Source: Rhodocytophaga aerolata
Lineage (GTDB): Bacteria > Bacteroidota > Bacteroidia > Cytophagales > 172606-1
Direction of reading: 5' to 3'
NCBI RefSeq assembly: GCF_030503435.1
Contig: NZ_JAUKPO010000001.1
Location: 682,001-746,000, forward strand
DNA: 64,000 nt
Shown here: positions 46,510 to 57,000 of the stretch, piece after piece
Layout: each line of letters opens with the position of its first letter
Position numbering within the stretch: position 1 is the stretch's first letter
The notes under the pieces: generated by a model
What the model was told of the DNA's origin: nothing
Databases searched by the model: none
What the model saw: the letters and a program-made list of their open reading frames with translations, nothing else
Made by a program: the position numbers and the translations under genes

Positions 46510-47268
46510 TTATACCGCAGTAATCCCTCCATCTATGGCTACAGCCTGGCCAGTAATGAAAGATGCCTGTTCAGAACATAGGAAAACCACCATATCTGCT
46601 ATTTCTTGTGCAGTAGCCAGCCGGCGCATAGGAACCGATTTGAGTATCTTTTCTGCATAGCTCTCATCTTCTTTTAGTGCTTTTTCTACCATAGGTGTTT
46701 GGGTGAACCCAGGGCAAACGGCATTTATGCGGATACCATGCCTGACATATTCTATAGCCGCCGTTTTGGTAAGTCCTATAACTGCATGTTTGCTGGCAGC
46801 ATAGGCACAATGCCCTGGAAATCCCTGCAACCCTGCTACCGAAGCAATATTTACGATAGTCCCTTTAGTCTGGATTAAATAAGGCAATTGTGCTTGCATA
46901 CATATCCATACCCCCTTCACATTTATTTCCATCACTTTATCGAACACTTTTTCGGAATATTGATCGGTGCGGGCTTGTTCTCCGTCTATTCCTGCACTGT
47001 TTACACAAGAATCTACCCGGCCAAATCTGGAAATAACTTCCTCCATCATCGTATGCACCTGTGCTGCCTGGCTTACATCTGTTTTGATAAAATGGGCTTT
47101 TCCACCAGCCTGAAGGACTTCCTCCACTACTTGCCATCCTGCTTCGTCTGCCAGGTCAGCAATTGCTACACTGGCTCCTTGTCTGGCAAAGGTCAGTGCA
47201 GCAGCTTTACCAATACCTGAACTGCCGCCAGTGATAAGGGCTACTTTGTTTTCGAACGGGTTGGTCAT
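46510..47268 (-). CDS. Short-chain dehydrogenase/reductase
   Basis: A second classical SDR (252 residues). TGGSSGIGKAAALTFARQGA is the nucleotide site, NSAGIDGEQARTD the NAG region, NIASVAGLQGF carries Ser, and YAASKHAVIGLTK the YxxxK motif; it ends AIDGGITAV. It is about 70 bases from the other SDR on the same strand. The sequence is distinct enough from the first to suggest a different substrate rather than a recent duplication. Confidence 0.9.
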   Translation of the reverse strand: MTNPFENKVALITGGSSGIGKAAALTFARQGASVAIADLADEAGWQVVEEVLQAGGKAHFIKTDVSQAAQVHTMMEEVISRFGRVDSCVNSAGIDGEQARTDQYSEKVFDKVMEINVKGVWICMQAQLPYLIQTKGTIVNIASVAGLQGFPGHCAYAASKHAVIGLTKTAAIEYVRHGIRINAVCPGFTQTPMVEKALKEDESYAEKILKSVPMRRLATAQEIADMVVFLCSEQASFITGQAVAIDGGITAV

Positions 47269-47311
47269 GGAGGCTAGTTTATTTAATGTTTCAGTATACA
47301 GATTTCCAGGC

Positions 47312-48187
47312 TTACCGCACCTTATACGCCGCTACCCGGTTGTCGTTAAATGTAGGAACCAGGAGCAATTTTTTAGCAGGAATGTATTCAATATCAGCTG
47401 AGTTAATTTTGGCACCGGTGGTATCTAACAAAAGTTTTTTTTCACCTTTTGCATTGATCCAGAAAATCCGTCCATTCCAGTCGGATACAAAATAGCTTCC
47501 TTTTCCGGCAGGCACTACGCCATCTGAAATACCCAGGCCATTGGATACTTCCGTAATTTGCTTGGTTTGAAGGTCAATAAACCGTAAGGCATTGCTTTGG
47601 GTACTGCCAACTACCAGCCTGTTAGCTTCTGCATATAATCCATTGGGCTTTTGCAGACTGGCACCTTCCATAAAAACTTGCAGGGAATCGTTTTGTAAGA
47701 AATAAATCTTATCGTTCCGGTTGTCAGAAACATATATTATTCCATTGGCTGACACGGTAACATCATTCAGATACACTGGTTCAGGTACCTGGTAGGTTTT
47801 AAGTATGGCTCCGGCCGTTACATCCAGCATTACCAGTCTGTCGATATCTGTTACATATAGTTTATTGCCGGATATGCCCATCCCTTTCGGTGCACTTAAA
47901 CCAGTTGCCCATTGCAATGTTACGATTTTACCATTTAAATCCATTTTTGAGATAAAGCCATTATTGTCTTTGTCAGCACCGTTTCCATTAATATTGGAAA
48001 CAAACAATATATCTTCTGCCGGATAATACAGCACTGACTCTGGCGTACGCAAGGTATTAGTAGAATCCCATACTTTTTTTAAGGATATTTTTTTTCTGAC
48101 TTTCTCCGCTTGTAGTGGGCTGCCGGCATAGAATGCAGGTATATGTAACTGACCTATCAGCAGTAAAAAAGATAAAATAACAGGCAT
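47312..48187 (-). CDS. Exported SMP-30/gluconolactonase-like beta-propeller
   Basis: A 291-residue protein with a signal peptide (MPVILSFLLLIGQLHIPAF) and a six-bladed propeller pattern: PESVLYYPAEDILFVSNING, NGFISKMDLNGKIV, APKGMGISGNKLYVTDIDRL, GIIYVSDNRNDKIYFLQNDS and ISDGVVPAGKGSYFVSDWNG. This resembles SMP-30/strictosidine-synthase-like lactonases, but the calcium-binding acids cannot be assigned with certainty. It sits in a run with MDR and SDR oxidoreductases. Lactone hydrolysis after a sugar oxidation is one possibility; a binding role is another. Confidence 0.72.
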   Translation of the reverse strand: MPVILSFLLLIGQLHIPAFYAGSPLQAEKVRKKISLKKVWDSTNTLRTPESVLYYPAEDILFVSNINGNGADKDNNGFISKMDLNGKIVTLQWATGLSAPKGMGISGNKLYVTDIDRLVMLDVTAGAILKTYQVPEPVYLNDVTVSANGIIYVSDNRNDKIYFLQNDSLQVFMEGASLQKPNGLYAEANRLVVGSTQSNALRFIDLQTKQITEVSNGLGISDGVVPAGKGSYFVSDWNGRIFWINAKGEKKLLLDTTGAKINSADIEYIPAKKLLLVPTFNDNRVAAYKVR

Positions 48188-48288
48188 ACGTTAGGTGCGT
48201 TAAAACTTATCAGAGCATAAAATGTAGTTGAGGCAGCATTGTGTTTATTATCTAAAGCGGCCTACCTCTATACCGTGCGAAAAATGAA

Positions 48289-49272
48289 TTACATGGTAAG
48301 GATAATCTTACCTGTCCGCCCGGCGGAATCTGCATGAGTAATGGCTTTTTGTATGTCTTGCAAAGGATAGGAGGCTTCTACAGGTAATATGATTTTTTTG
48401 GATGCCAGTAGCTCTATCACTGCTTCCTGCACTTCTTTCCGCATACTTTCGTCGGTACGCCGCATCCAGTCAGTAAGCCAGAAGCCTTTCATGGTTAGCG
48501 ACTTAAAAATCAGAATTCCGCTGTTTACCGGAATAGGTTCTATACTCAGCGCACCGTATACATACATAGTCCCTCCGTACCCCAGGCATTGCAAAGCCAA
48601 GGCACCGGTTTTTCCACCTACCGCCTCTAATACCGCTTTTACACCTTTGCCTTCGGTAATCTCCATTACCCGTTTGGGGAGTTTATCCTCTTCCGTATTC
48701 AGAATTTCATCGGCACCTAATGCTTTTAATTCAGCTATGGCATCCTTCCGCCGAACAGTACCAATTGTTTTAATTCCTTTCATCTTGCACAACTGGATCA
48801 CCATCTGCCCAAAAGCAGAACCGGCTGCGGTAAGCATCAGCCATTCGCCTGCCTGTACGCCAGCAGCATGCACCATGGCATATGCCGTAAATGGATTGAT
48901 AAATACCTGGGCGGCTGTTTCATTGTCCATGTGACTGGGGATGGGAATAACAGTGCCAGCATGCACCACCACATATTCTGACCAGGAACCAATAGTAGTG
49001 AAGCTTACTTTTGCTCCAACCGCTAGATTTACGCCATCCCCCAGGGCATCTATTACACCCATTCCTTCAAAACCGGCACGTGACGGGAGTTGCGGACGAA
49101 TCCCATACATATTTTGAATAAACATGGTATCGGATGGATTGATCGGGCTTGCCAGCACCCGGATGCGGATCTCGCCTGGTTTGGGCAGGGGAAGTGGCAC
49201 TTCTTGTAGCTGAAGTACTTCGGCTGGCTTACCTGTTTCTGTAAACAGGACACTTCGCATAGTTTGTTGCAT
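48289..49272 (-). CDS. Zinc-independent MDR quinone oxidoreductase-like enzyme
   Basis: A 327-residue medium-chain dehydrogenase/reductase. The nucleotide site is LTAAGSAFGQMVIQLCKMKG, and ASPINPSDTMFIQNMYG, RAGFEGMGVIDALG and GGTMYVYGALS are typical of the quinone reductase/trans-2-enoyl reductase (MECR-like) branch. The cysteine set for structural or catalytic zinc is absent. It is the first gene of the - strand run ending at 42102. ATGs at 49272 and 49260 are both possible; the second (MRSVLFTETG) starts the fold. Confidence 0.87.
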   Translation of the reverse strand: MQQTMRSVLFTETGKPAEVLQLQEVPLPLPKPGEIRIRVLASPINPSDTMFIQNMYGIRPQLPSRAGFEGMGVIDALGDGVNLAVGAKVSFTTIGSWSEYVVVHAGTVIPIPSHMDNETAAQVFINPFTAYAMVHAAGVQAGEWLMLTAAGSAFGQMVIQLCKMKGIKTIGTVRRKDAIAELKALGADEILNTEEDKLPKRVMEITEGKGVKAVLEAVGGKTGALALQCLGYGGTMYVYGALSIEPIPVNSGILIFKSLTMKGFWLTDWMRRTDESMRKEVQEAVIELLASKKIILPVEASYPLQDIQKAITHADSAGRTGKIILTM

Positions 49273-49414
49273 ATGGTGGTTGGTTATTTACTAAAGTAAG
49301 CAATAATATACAAAATATTCAATTCCCTCGCGGTTTAATGAAATAACGCATTAACCAATGCTGAGCATCAGCATACTGCGGATAGACAACAATGCTAAGT
49401 ATTCTTCAAAACAA

Positions 49415-49444
49415 AAAAGCACAACCTGGGAAAGTTGTGCTTTT
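49415..49444 (-). terminator. Terminator of the WG-repeat gene
   Basis: Perfect 11-base arms (aaaagcacaac and complement) with an eight-base loop, 20 bases after the stop codon on the - strand, followed by T-rich DNA there. Confidence 0.85.
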
Positions 49445-49463
49445 ATAGAAAACAGGAGTATAT

Positions 49464-52085
49464 CTATTCGCAGGCAATGCTGTTATAGCGGTCGTTGTCA
49501 AATATCTGGCGGCGGATGGATTTACCATCTTTATCAATATAAAATACCAGGAATACCCCGGCTTCTTTTACATTCTTTTCACCCACATATAAGGGATAAT
49601 CGGATGTGCCCACATTGCGGAGGTCATCGTATTCGCAGTCGATCAATAAGCCTTTGGTATTACTTAATACCCCATATTTTTTATCCATATACACCTTCAG
49701 CACAATTTCCTCTTCCGTCTGCTTTACGTATTCTATTTCTTCCATGGGTTTAAACGTATTGCGTTTTTCACTAATATGGTACAAATACCAGGTATCATCC
49801 TGCATAACCAGGGCAACATCGTTTTGCCAGTAGCGGATTTCGTCAAAAGCAAAATCAGTTACAGGTTTATTAGAAGCAGTAACCAGGCCATATACTCCCT
49901 CTTTGTTAGCTATAAATAGTTTACCTGCGGGATCGTATTTTTTCAGTAAGGCCGTATAGGCAGGCACTATTTCTACACTGTGGTTGAGGCTCACTAAACC
50001 GAACCTGGAATTTTTTAACGTGGCTATTTGCCCGCTCTGGTAATTAAGGCCATCATATACGGCAGGAATAAGAATTTTACCCTGGGTGTTAATTAATCCT
50101 GTTTTGCCTTTCAGTTCTGTTTTAAACAGGTCTTGTTCCCATACCTGAATATCGTCGTACCTGGGTGAGAGGGTAAACTCTGTTTTGGAGGCATACAAAC
50201 CTTTTTTACCTTTTTTATTTTCGGTAATTAGCCAGAACTGACCTGGCGACTGAGGCAACATCTGGAACGTATACTTCTCTACATCTGTCAGTTTGATGAG
50301 TTTATCTGGCTGTGAGTATACCTGAATAACCCCATTCTGGCTGGCAATAAACCAGTCGTTCCCCAGCAGATTCACCCAATCGAATGTATGAGAGCCAAAC
50401 CAGGTGCCATCTTTCTTTAATATAGCCCATTTATCTTGATGCTTCACTGCATAAAAAGAATTATTGCCTTTTACTTCAGTAAACACAGAATCAGAGAGCA
50501 GCTTACCTGACGGTGTATAGATCTGAAAGGTTCCTGCGGTTTCTGTAGCCCACCCAACAGGCAAGGCATGAATAGTAGAGGTAGTTAAGGGAATAACTGT
50601 ATCCTGCGCGGTAGTGATAATGCTTTGCTGACCGCCGGTTATTAACTTAATATATCCCTTCTTAATCCATTCTACTTTGTCATAATCGAAATGCAGGGAG
50701 GTGTCTTTGCCGTTCAGTAGCTTATCGTAAGTTAGTAGGGCAAACTTGTCAGCTCTTCTGAATATTAACAGCCGCTCACCCGGACTGCTGATAGCATCAT
50801 ATTCCAGGGGTGTCAGTTTACGTCCGTTAAGAGTGGCTAGCCCGGTTTTCCCTGCCAGGGTTACCTGCAGAAAAGTATCTTCCAATAAGTCTATGAGATC
50901 GTAGTTAGGCGATAAAATCTCAAAGCCGGCCTGGTGGTATAAGCCCTGCCGGCCTTCCCGTTCCACCATCAATAAACCTTCATCGAGCTGTTCAATGTGG
51001 TTATAAGAATAATCGAGTATAGCTTTGCCGGTTTTATCAATAGCACTGATCTTTCCGTCCTTGTATACGAGAATAAAGTCGTCTTTTACACCTTCGCAAA
51101 AGTATTCACTGGCAACAGAATCGTAGGTAATCGGAATTTGCAGATTTCCTTTTGCGTCGATAAAGCCATATTTCTCTTCATCGTATACAGGAAAATATGT
51201 CAGCTTTTCGGCAGCAATCAGTTTGCGGGCATAGGCCGGATTGTAGAAGTCCGGGTATACTTTTAAAAAATTCTCAAGCGGGTTATCACGTTTATACAAG
51301 AAATAGATCCAAAGCCAGGCACGGTCTGAAAAACTGCTGGAAGGGTATTTTTTTACAAAATCGTGATAAGTTTTAATGGTATGGGGTGCCGTGTACATCT
51401 CAAATATGATTTGTTCGGCACGTTTCCGGTAAGGGCTTTTCGGGTAAGCCGCAATAAACTTTTCATAGGCCCGTATATCTCCCCCTTTCGTCTGCGACTC
51501 AAACAACAGCATATCGTATAGTTTCTTTGCTTCCTGCGATTGCCGGGCATCCGGATAGGTATCCAGAAATTGTTTATAACTCTGGTGGGTATGAGCCGCC
51601 TGAGCCTGAGAAAAAGCCAGTTCATTTCTACTTTCTACGGCCATTGTGTACTGGGCAGCTGTCGGGTAGTTATCCAGAAAATACTGGTAGGCGATTACGG
51701 TATTGTTTTCTGCCGCCTGAACAAAAGCCAGGCTATCTATCTGTAGCTTTTTCCCAGCCACCGCCTCAGCGTTTATGCCCAGCTTGTTCCATTGCTTTAA
51801 CGTGCTTTTTTTAGTGTCAGCAAAATTCTCACCGGCCGCCAGCACATATTTATACGCCGAATCCAGATGGGCTGCCTCGTTAGCCGGATGTAAAAAATAT
51901 AAGCTATACACGTATTTAGCGCCTGCATTTTCCGGGTTCTTTTTCAGTTCTTTATCCAGCAGTTCTTTTGCTTTTTGGGGCTTGTCTTTAACTAAACTCT
52001 TATACGCCCTGGTTACCCGATCAGCCTGTGTGCTGAAAGGGATACACCAGATAAGTATAAGCACTATATAATATTTAAACTTCAT
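49464..52085 (-). CDS. Exported TPR and WG-repeat protein
   Basis: From ATG 52085 (MKFKYYIVLILIWCIPFSTQ) the protein is 873 residues with a signal peptide; the frame extends further up but without benefit. Residues about 25-280 are helical repeats of TPR type (KAKELLDKELKKNPENAGAK, FLDTYPDARQSQEAKKLYDM, FIAAYPKSPYRKRAEQIIFE). From about 290 come WG (KWG) beta repeats: YGFIDAKGNLQIPITYDSVA, GKTGLINTQGKILIPAVYDG and several more. WG-repeat proteins are surface or periplasmic binding proteins, with no known catalysis. The ligand is unknown. Confidence 0.87.
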   Translation of the reverse strand: MKFKYYIVLILIWCIPFSTQADRVTRAYKSLVKDKPQKAKELLDKELKKNPENAGAKYVYSLYFLHPANEAAHLDSAYKYVLAAGENFADTKKSTLKQWNKLGINAEAVAGKKLQIDSLAFVQAAENNTVIAYQYFLDNYPTAAQYTMAVESRNELAFSQAQAAHTHQSYKQFLDTYPDARQSQEAKKLYDMLLFESQTKGGDIRAYEKFIAAYPKSPYRKRAEQIIFEMYTAPHTIKTYHDFVKKYPSSSFSDRAWLWIYFLYKRDNPLENFLKVYPDFYNPAYARKLIAAEKLTYFPVYDEEKYGFIDAKGNLQIPITYDSVASEYFCEGVKDDFILVYKDGKISAIDKTGKAILDYSYNHIEQLDEGLLMVEREGRQGLYHQAGFEILSPNYDLIDLLEDTFLQVTLAGKTGLATLNGRKLTPLEYDAISSPGERLLIFRRADKFALLTYDKLLNGKDTSLHFDYDKVEWIKKGYIKLITGGQQSIITTAQDTVIPLTTSTIHALPVGWATETAGTFQIYTPSGKLLSDSVFTEVKGNNSFYAVKHQDKWAILKKDGTWFGSHTFDWVNLLGNDWFIASQNGVIQVYSQPDKLIKLTDVEKYTFQMLPQSPGQFWLITENKKGKKGLYASKTEFTLSPRYDDIQVWEQDLFKTELKGKTGLINTQGKILIPAVYDGLNYQSGQIATLKNSRFGLVSLNHSVEIVPAYTALLKKYDPAGKLFIANKEGVYGLVTASNKPVTDFAFDEIRYWQNDVALVMQDDTWYLYHISEKRNTFKPMEEIEYVKQTEEEIVLKVYMDKKYGVLSNTKGLLIDCEYDDLRNVGTSDYPLYVGEKNVKEAGVFLVFYIDKDGKSIRRQIFDNDRYNSIACE

Positions 52086-52448
52086 AATGGAGCTGAAAGA
52101 AACCTGTTGTATGTAAGTCAGCAAACAGGTAAATGGTAAAGGGCATTATGTTTAAAACACACCCGGAAACATCAAAAGTTCATGTACATAAATTGTGCAA
52201 ATGTATTGTTAAACCCCTTGACACTTAAGGCAATTTGCCTACTTATCTTACAAGCTTTCTTTTTGTTCTGGCTGGTACTGCCAATAAACGTACCAGTTTT
52301 TATTTCTTCCTCTGAAAGTAGAATATCGGGCAAGAAGAGAAAAACACAGGACTTTACCGGTAAGTCTCCAAAAAAATAACGAACTGTACTAGATTTTAGT
52401 AAATTATTGCTATTTTTTAGAAATACTATCCTATTTATTCTTCCGTAC
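52086..52448. other. Divergent intergenic region
   Basis: These 363 bases separate the WG-repeat gene (-) and the Nramp-like gene (+). Overlapping short frames on both strands (52172-52477 - and 52182-52379 +) conflict and have no supporting motif, so I do not call them. No clean TAnnTTTG element or strong hairpin was seen. Confidence 0.45.
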
Positions 52449-53828
52449 ATGTCTACTAAAATCCTTGATAAGAACATTGATCCTTACATCCGCACAGACG
52501 ACAGGATACAGGAGCCCCCGGTTACTTTCGCAGGTATCGTGAAGCATCTGGGTCCGGGCTTTGTACTTTCGGCTGCTATTGTGGGTTCTGGCGAATTAAT
52601 AGCTACTACCGCCCTGGGGGCCAGAGCAGGTTTTATTGCATTTTGGGTAATTATTGTCAGCTGTCTGGTAAAAGTAACGCTACAGCTTGAGTTTGGCAAA
52701 CATGTAATCCATAGCGGTGAATCTTCCATGTATTCTCTCAATCAATTACCAGGCCCACGATTCGGAAAAGCCAACTGGTCTATCTGGATGTGGTTATTTA
52801 TTCAGGTATTTAAACTATTGCAGGTAGGTGGTATTATAGGAGGTGTAGCCATAACATTAAACATCAGCTTTCCCTTTGTCAGCATTCCGGTATGGACAAT
52901 ATTAGTGATGATACTTACCTCTTTGCTCGTATATAAAGGCTATTATAGGCTGGTAGAGAAATTTTCTCTGGTCATGATTGCCCTCTTTTCTTTATTCACC
53001 CTTGCCTCGGTTTTCTTTCTGCAGTATACTTCCTATGCCTTTACCTGGCAGGATGTACAGCAAGGGCTTAGCTTTCAGTTGCCGCCGGCCATTGTAGGCA
53101 TTGCCATTGCTGCCTTTGGTATTACCGGGGTTGGCGGCGACGAGATCTTATACTATAACTACTGGTGTCTAGAAAAAGGTTATGCGGCGTATACAGGTCC
53201 TAAGGAAGATACAGAAAGCTGGGTAAGGAGGGCAAAGGGCTGGATACGGGTGATGTATATGGATGCTATTCTGGCCATGGTCGTATATACTACTGTAACA
53301 GCTGCTTTTTATCTGTTGGGGGCAGCAATTCTGCATAAAACCGGCGATGTACCAGAGGGCTACCAGATGGTGGAAGTTCTGTCTGGCATTTATACACAAA
53401 GTCTAGGACCTTGGGCAAAGTCTATCTTTATGGCAGGAGCTTTAATTGTATTGTATTCTACCCTGTTTACAGCAACTGCCAGCTGGACCCGTATTTTTTC
53501 GGATGCTTTCGGGCAAATCGGCTGGATTGACTTTTACAATCCACAAGTGCGAAAACGGGCGGTAGCCTGGCTTGCCTGGATTTTTCCCGCTTCCTGGGCT
53601 CTGCTGTTTCTGTTTATTAAACTTCCGGTACTGATGGTGTTATTGGGAGGGTTCGTAACCTCTATTTTGCTGCTAATGGTGGTATATGCAGCCATCCATT
53701 TCCGCTACCGCCGGTTACCTGCTGTTTTATATCCTGGCAGGCTTTATACCCTGGCTTTCTGGGTAAGCACCGGAGCTATTCTGCTGGCAGCCGCCTACGG
53801 AGTTATACAACTGTTCCGCTTGTTATAG
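52449..53828 (+). CDS. Divergent Nramp-family transporter
   Basis: The frame starts at 52407, but ATG 52449 (MSTKILDKNIDPYI) is the natural start, giving 459 residues with about 11 membrane segments. It is Nramp-like (LeuT fold): GPGFVLSAAIVGSGELIATT in helix 1, and IAAFGITGVGGDEILYYNYW in helix 6. The canonical metal-binding motifs DPGN (helix 1) and MPH (helix 6) are replaced by GSGE and GVGGDE-type sequences. In the Nramp family such changes mark branches with altered ion use, for example Mg2+/Al3+-type or unknown substrates. It is probably an inner-membrane ion transporter, but Mn/Fe transport should not be assumed. Confidence 0.82.
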   Translation: MSTKILDKNIDPYIRTDDRIQEPPVTFAGIVKHLGPGFVLSAAIVGSGELIATTALGARAGFIAFWVIIVSCLVKVTLQLEFGKHVIHSGESSMYSLNQLPGPRFGKANWSIWMWLFIQVFKLLQVGGIIGGVAITLNISFPFVSIPVWTILVMILTSLLVYKGYYRLVEKFSLVMIALFSLFTLASVFFLQYTSYAFTWQDVQQGLSFQLPPAIVGIAIAAFGITGVGGDEILYYNYWCLEKGYAAYTGPKEDTESWVRRAKGWIRVMYMDAILAMVVYTTVTAAFYLLGAAILHKTGDVPEGYQMVEVLSGIYTQSLGPWAKSIFMAGALIVLYSTLFTATASWTRIFSDAFGQIGWIDFYNPQVRKRAVAWLAWIFPASWALLFLFIKLPVLMVLLGGFVTSILLLMVVYAAIHFRYRRLPAVLYPGRLYTLAFWVSTGAILLAAAYGVIQLFRLL

Positions 53829-54084
53829 CTTTCACTTATTGTGCAGGTATGAAGTCCGTATCTGGTTTAAAGTTAACTATGTAACTATTATCTTTTTATT
53901 TCATTAAAAACTAACAAATATTCCACCTACAATAAATCTTAAAAATATTCTGCCATTTTTTAAGCAAAATAATACCGGCAATTTATTATTTTTATTTTAG
54001 TAATTGCTTCCCTTATCCAGGTTAGAGACAAATCAAACTTTAGACTATCCAGCCATCCACACATACTTCTGCTCTATCCTTCGT

Positions 54085-57000
54085 ATGAAAAAAAAACCTG
54101 GCTACATTGTTCTTCTGCTGCTCTTTTTAGCTATTGTAAGCTGGCTATATACCTCTGGGCCTATCTCTTTACCTTTTCCAATGCCTACTGAATGGGGGGA
54201 AAATGAGGAAGAGGAAGAAGCTAACCGGGAGAGGAGAAAAGCCTGGGTCGAAAATATGCACCGCAGCGCACCGGGTACAAACTGGCGGCAGGTAGACATA
54301 CAGACACGCCAGCTAAGAGCCAGGCAAGTTATGAATACCCGGATGGAGTTGCTAAAAAATGGCCGGTATTCCAGAACAGCTGCTGAAGAGATTCTGGCCA
54401 ACGGACAACTCACCGGCACCTGGCAGGAACTTGGCAGCGACAATCAAGCAGGCAGGGTGCATATAGCCGATGTGGATCTGAGTACCAACACCATTTACTG
54501 TGCCTCTGCCGGTGGCAACATCTGGAAAGGCAAACTGGATGGCTCCGGCTGGCGGTCACTGAATGATTACATGCAGATGTATTCCATCAGTTCAGTTAAA
54601 ATATTAACTACTGGTGCAGGCAAACGCCTGGTAGCCGTAGATAAAAACAAAGTTTATTATTCAGATAATGAAGGAGTTACCTGGAATCAGAGCAATGGAT
54701 TATTGCCGATACAAACCAATGGCACAATAGCCAGAGCCGTATATGCCAACGATGCCACCCAATCTATTTACCTGCTGGCAGCTGAGTTAAATTCCTCCAC
54801 CAACTGGTCGTCTGTAGTTTCGGTGTATATCTCAACCGATAAAGGACAGACATTTACCAGAAAGAAAACCTTTGCGGAAGAAACCTATGGCGACATTAGC
54901 TTTTTTGATCTGTGGACTTCGCCTACTGGCTCCGGCAGGGTATTTCTGATTAATAAATCCACCGTATACACTATCAACACGCAAGGTAATACAACGCTTC
55001 ATGCTACTTTCACCACGAATGCAGCTGAAGAAAGGCCCTATCTGACGGGGTTCGACGATAAAAAATCCCTGTACTTGTATGTATACATGAATAAACAACT
55101 ATATAGAAGTAAAAATGGTGGCAAGGAATGGACCTTTCAGGCAGACGTAGAAGAGCAACCGTTCAGCCGGAATAGTTTTTATTGTTCGGCAAAAAATCCT
55201 CAGCTGGTGTATTTGGGAGGTGTAGATGCCTATAAGTCGTACGATGGAGGCGAATCCTGGAGTAAGGTCAATCACTGGTACGACTATTATTCCTCCATTG
55301 CAAACAAACTACACGCAGATATTCCAGGCATTCAATCGTTTATTAGCAACAATGGCCAAGAATTTTACCTGATTTCCACCGATGGCGGCCTGTATGTATC
55401 TACTGATTCCCTGCAAACTGTAAAAAACATTTCCCTGAACGGGCTCAATATCGGGCAGTATTACAGCAGTTATACCTTCCGCGACAATCCCCAGATTATG
55501 TACCTGGGTAGTCAAGACCAAGGCTATCAGAAAACACGCGTGGTTAATGGCAAACTACAATTCAAGCAGGAAATCAGTGGAGATTATGGCCAGGTAGTGT
55601 CTTCGGATGGCGGAAAAAGTGTGTGGCTGGCTTATCCTTCCTTTATTTTGTATGACAAAGCAGCCCCTTCTGCCTTTACCTACAGTACCTGGAACCTGAC
55701 AGGTGAAAATTTCTTCTGGCTACCACCCTTAATGGCCCATCCTACACAAAGCAATAAGGTGTATCTGGCTGGCGGCGGCACCAATGGCGGCTCACATATT
55801 TTTGAACTGACAGAGGAAGGGGGCTCTATTACGCATACAGAACATCCATTTAACTTTGATACCCAACTGGCAGGTAAAATATCTGCGATGGCCTACTCGC
55901 CGGTTAATTCTGCTTTTCGATATGTACTCACTGAACGGGGAATTTTCTACCGGTCTACGGATGGAGGGAAAAGCTGGACTAGAACACCCGGCTTTAATGG
56001 CCCGCAGGGACATTACTTTTATGGATCTACCATCGTGGCTTCAGCACAAAATCTAGGTACAGTATATATTGCCGGAAGTGGCTATTCTAATTCTCCGGCT
56101 TACGTTTCTACCGATCATGGCAACACGTTCAAAGCTATAAACGCCGGTTTGCCTACTACCATGGTTTACCAGCTGGCAGCTACGCCAGACGAAAAATTCC
56201 TTTTTGCAGCCACAGAAGTGGGCCCGTATGTATATGTAAAAGCTGAAAATAAATGGTACGACCTGTCGGGTATCTCTGCTCCGGATCAAACCTACTGGTC
56301 GGTAGATTATATTCCATCAGCCCAGATTGCGCGGTTTGCTACCTATGGCCGGGGTATATGGGATTTTAAAATCAGTACAGCTTGTGCTATTCCCGGAGAG
56401 CTGGCTTTTACGGGAAGCCCTACTTTCTGCCAGGGAGATAGTCTGGTTCTGCAAGCACCTGCCGGAAATAATTTTACCTACCAATGGCAGAAAAACGGCA
56501 CTGACCTGGTGAATGCCACTAAACAAACTTTTGCTGCCAAAGAAACTGGTACCTACCAGGTAAAGGTAAAAAGTGCCACCTGCACCAAAATATCCAATAG
56601 TGTAGCAGTAACCGTAAAAGCATTGCCCCCCCAACCTGGGTTGATCAGTGGCCAACAGATAACCTGCACTGGCAACCAGCCATACAGCATCGCCGGTGTA
56701 GCAGGCGTTACGTATACCTGGCAGGTTTCGGGAGGCGGTACCCTAACAGGTTCAGCTAATACGGTTACTCTCAATTGGACGACTCCAGGTACGCATACAC
56801 TTACTGTTACCCCCATGCTGAATGGCTGTGCCGGCTCGCCCCGCACCTTAGCTGTAGTGGTACAAGCGTTACCCAATCAGCCAAGTTTAATCAGTGGTCT
56901 GGCAGAAACCTGCGTAGAAACCCAGGTCTATAGTGTAAGCCCGACACCAGGTGTTAACTATTCCTGGAGTGTGTCGGGCGGTGGAAGTATTAATGGCTCT

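Noticed and set aside
52172-52477. 101-codon - strand frame and 65-codon + strand frame (52182-52379)
   Set aside because: They overlap each other and the start of the Nramp gene, and neither has a recognisable fold or start context.
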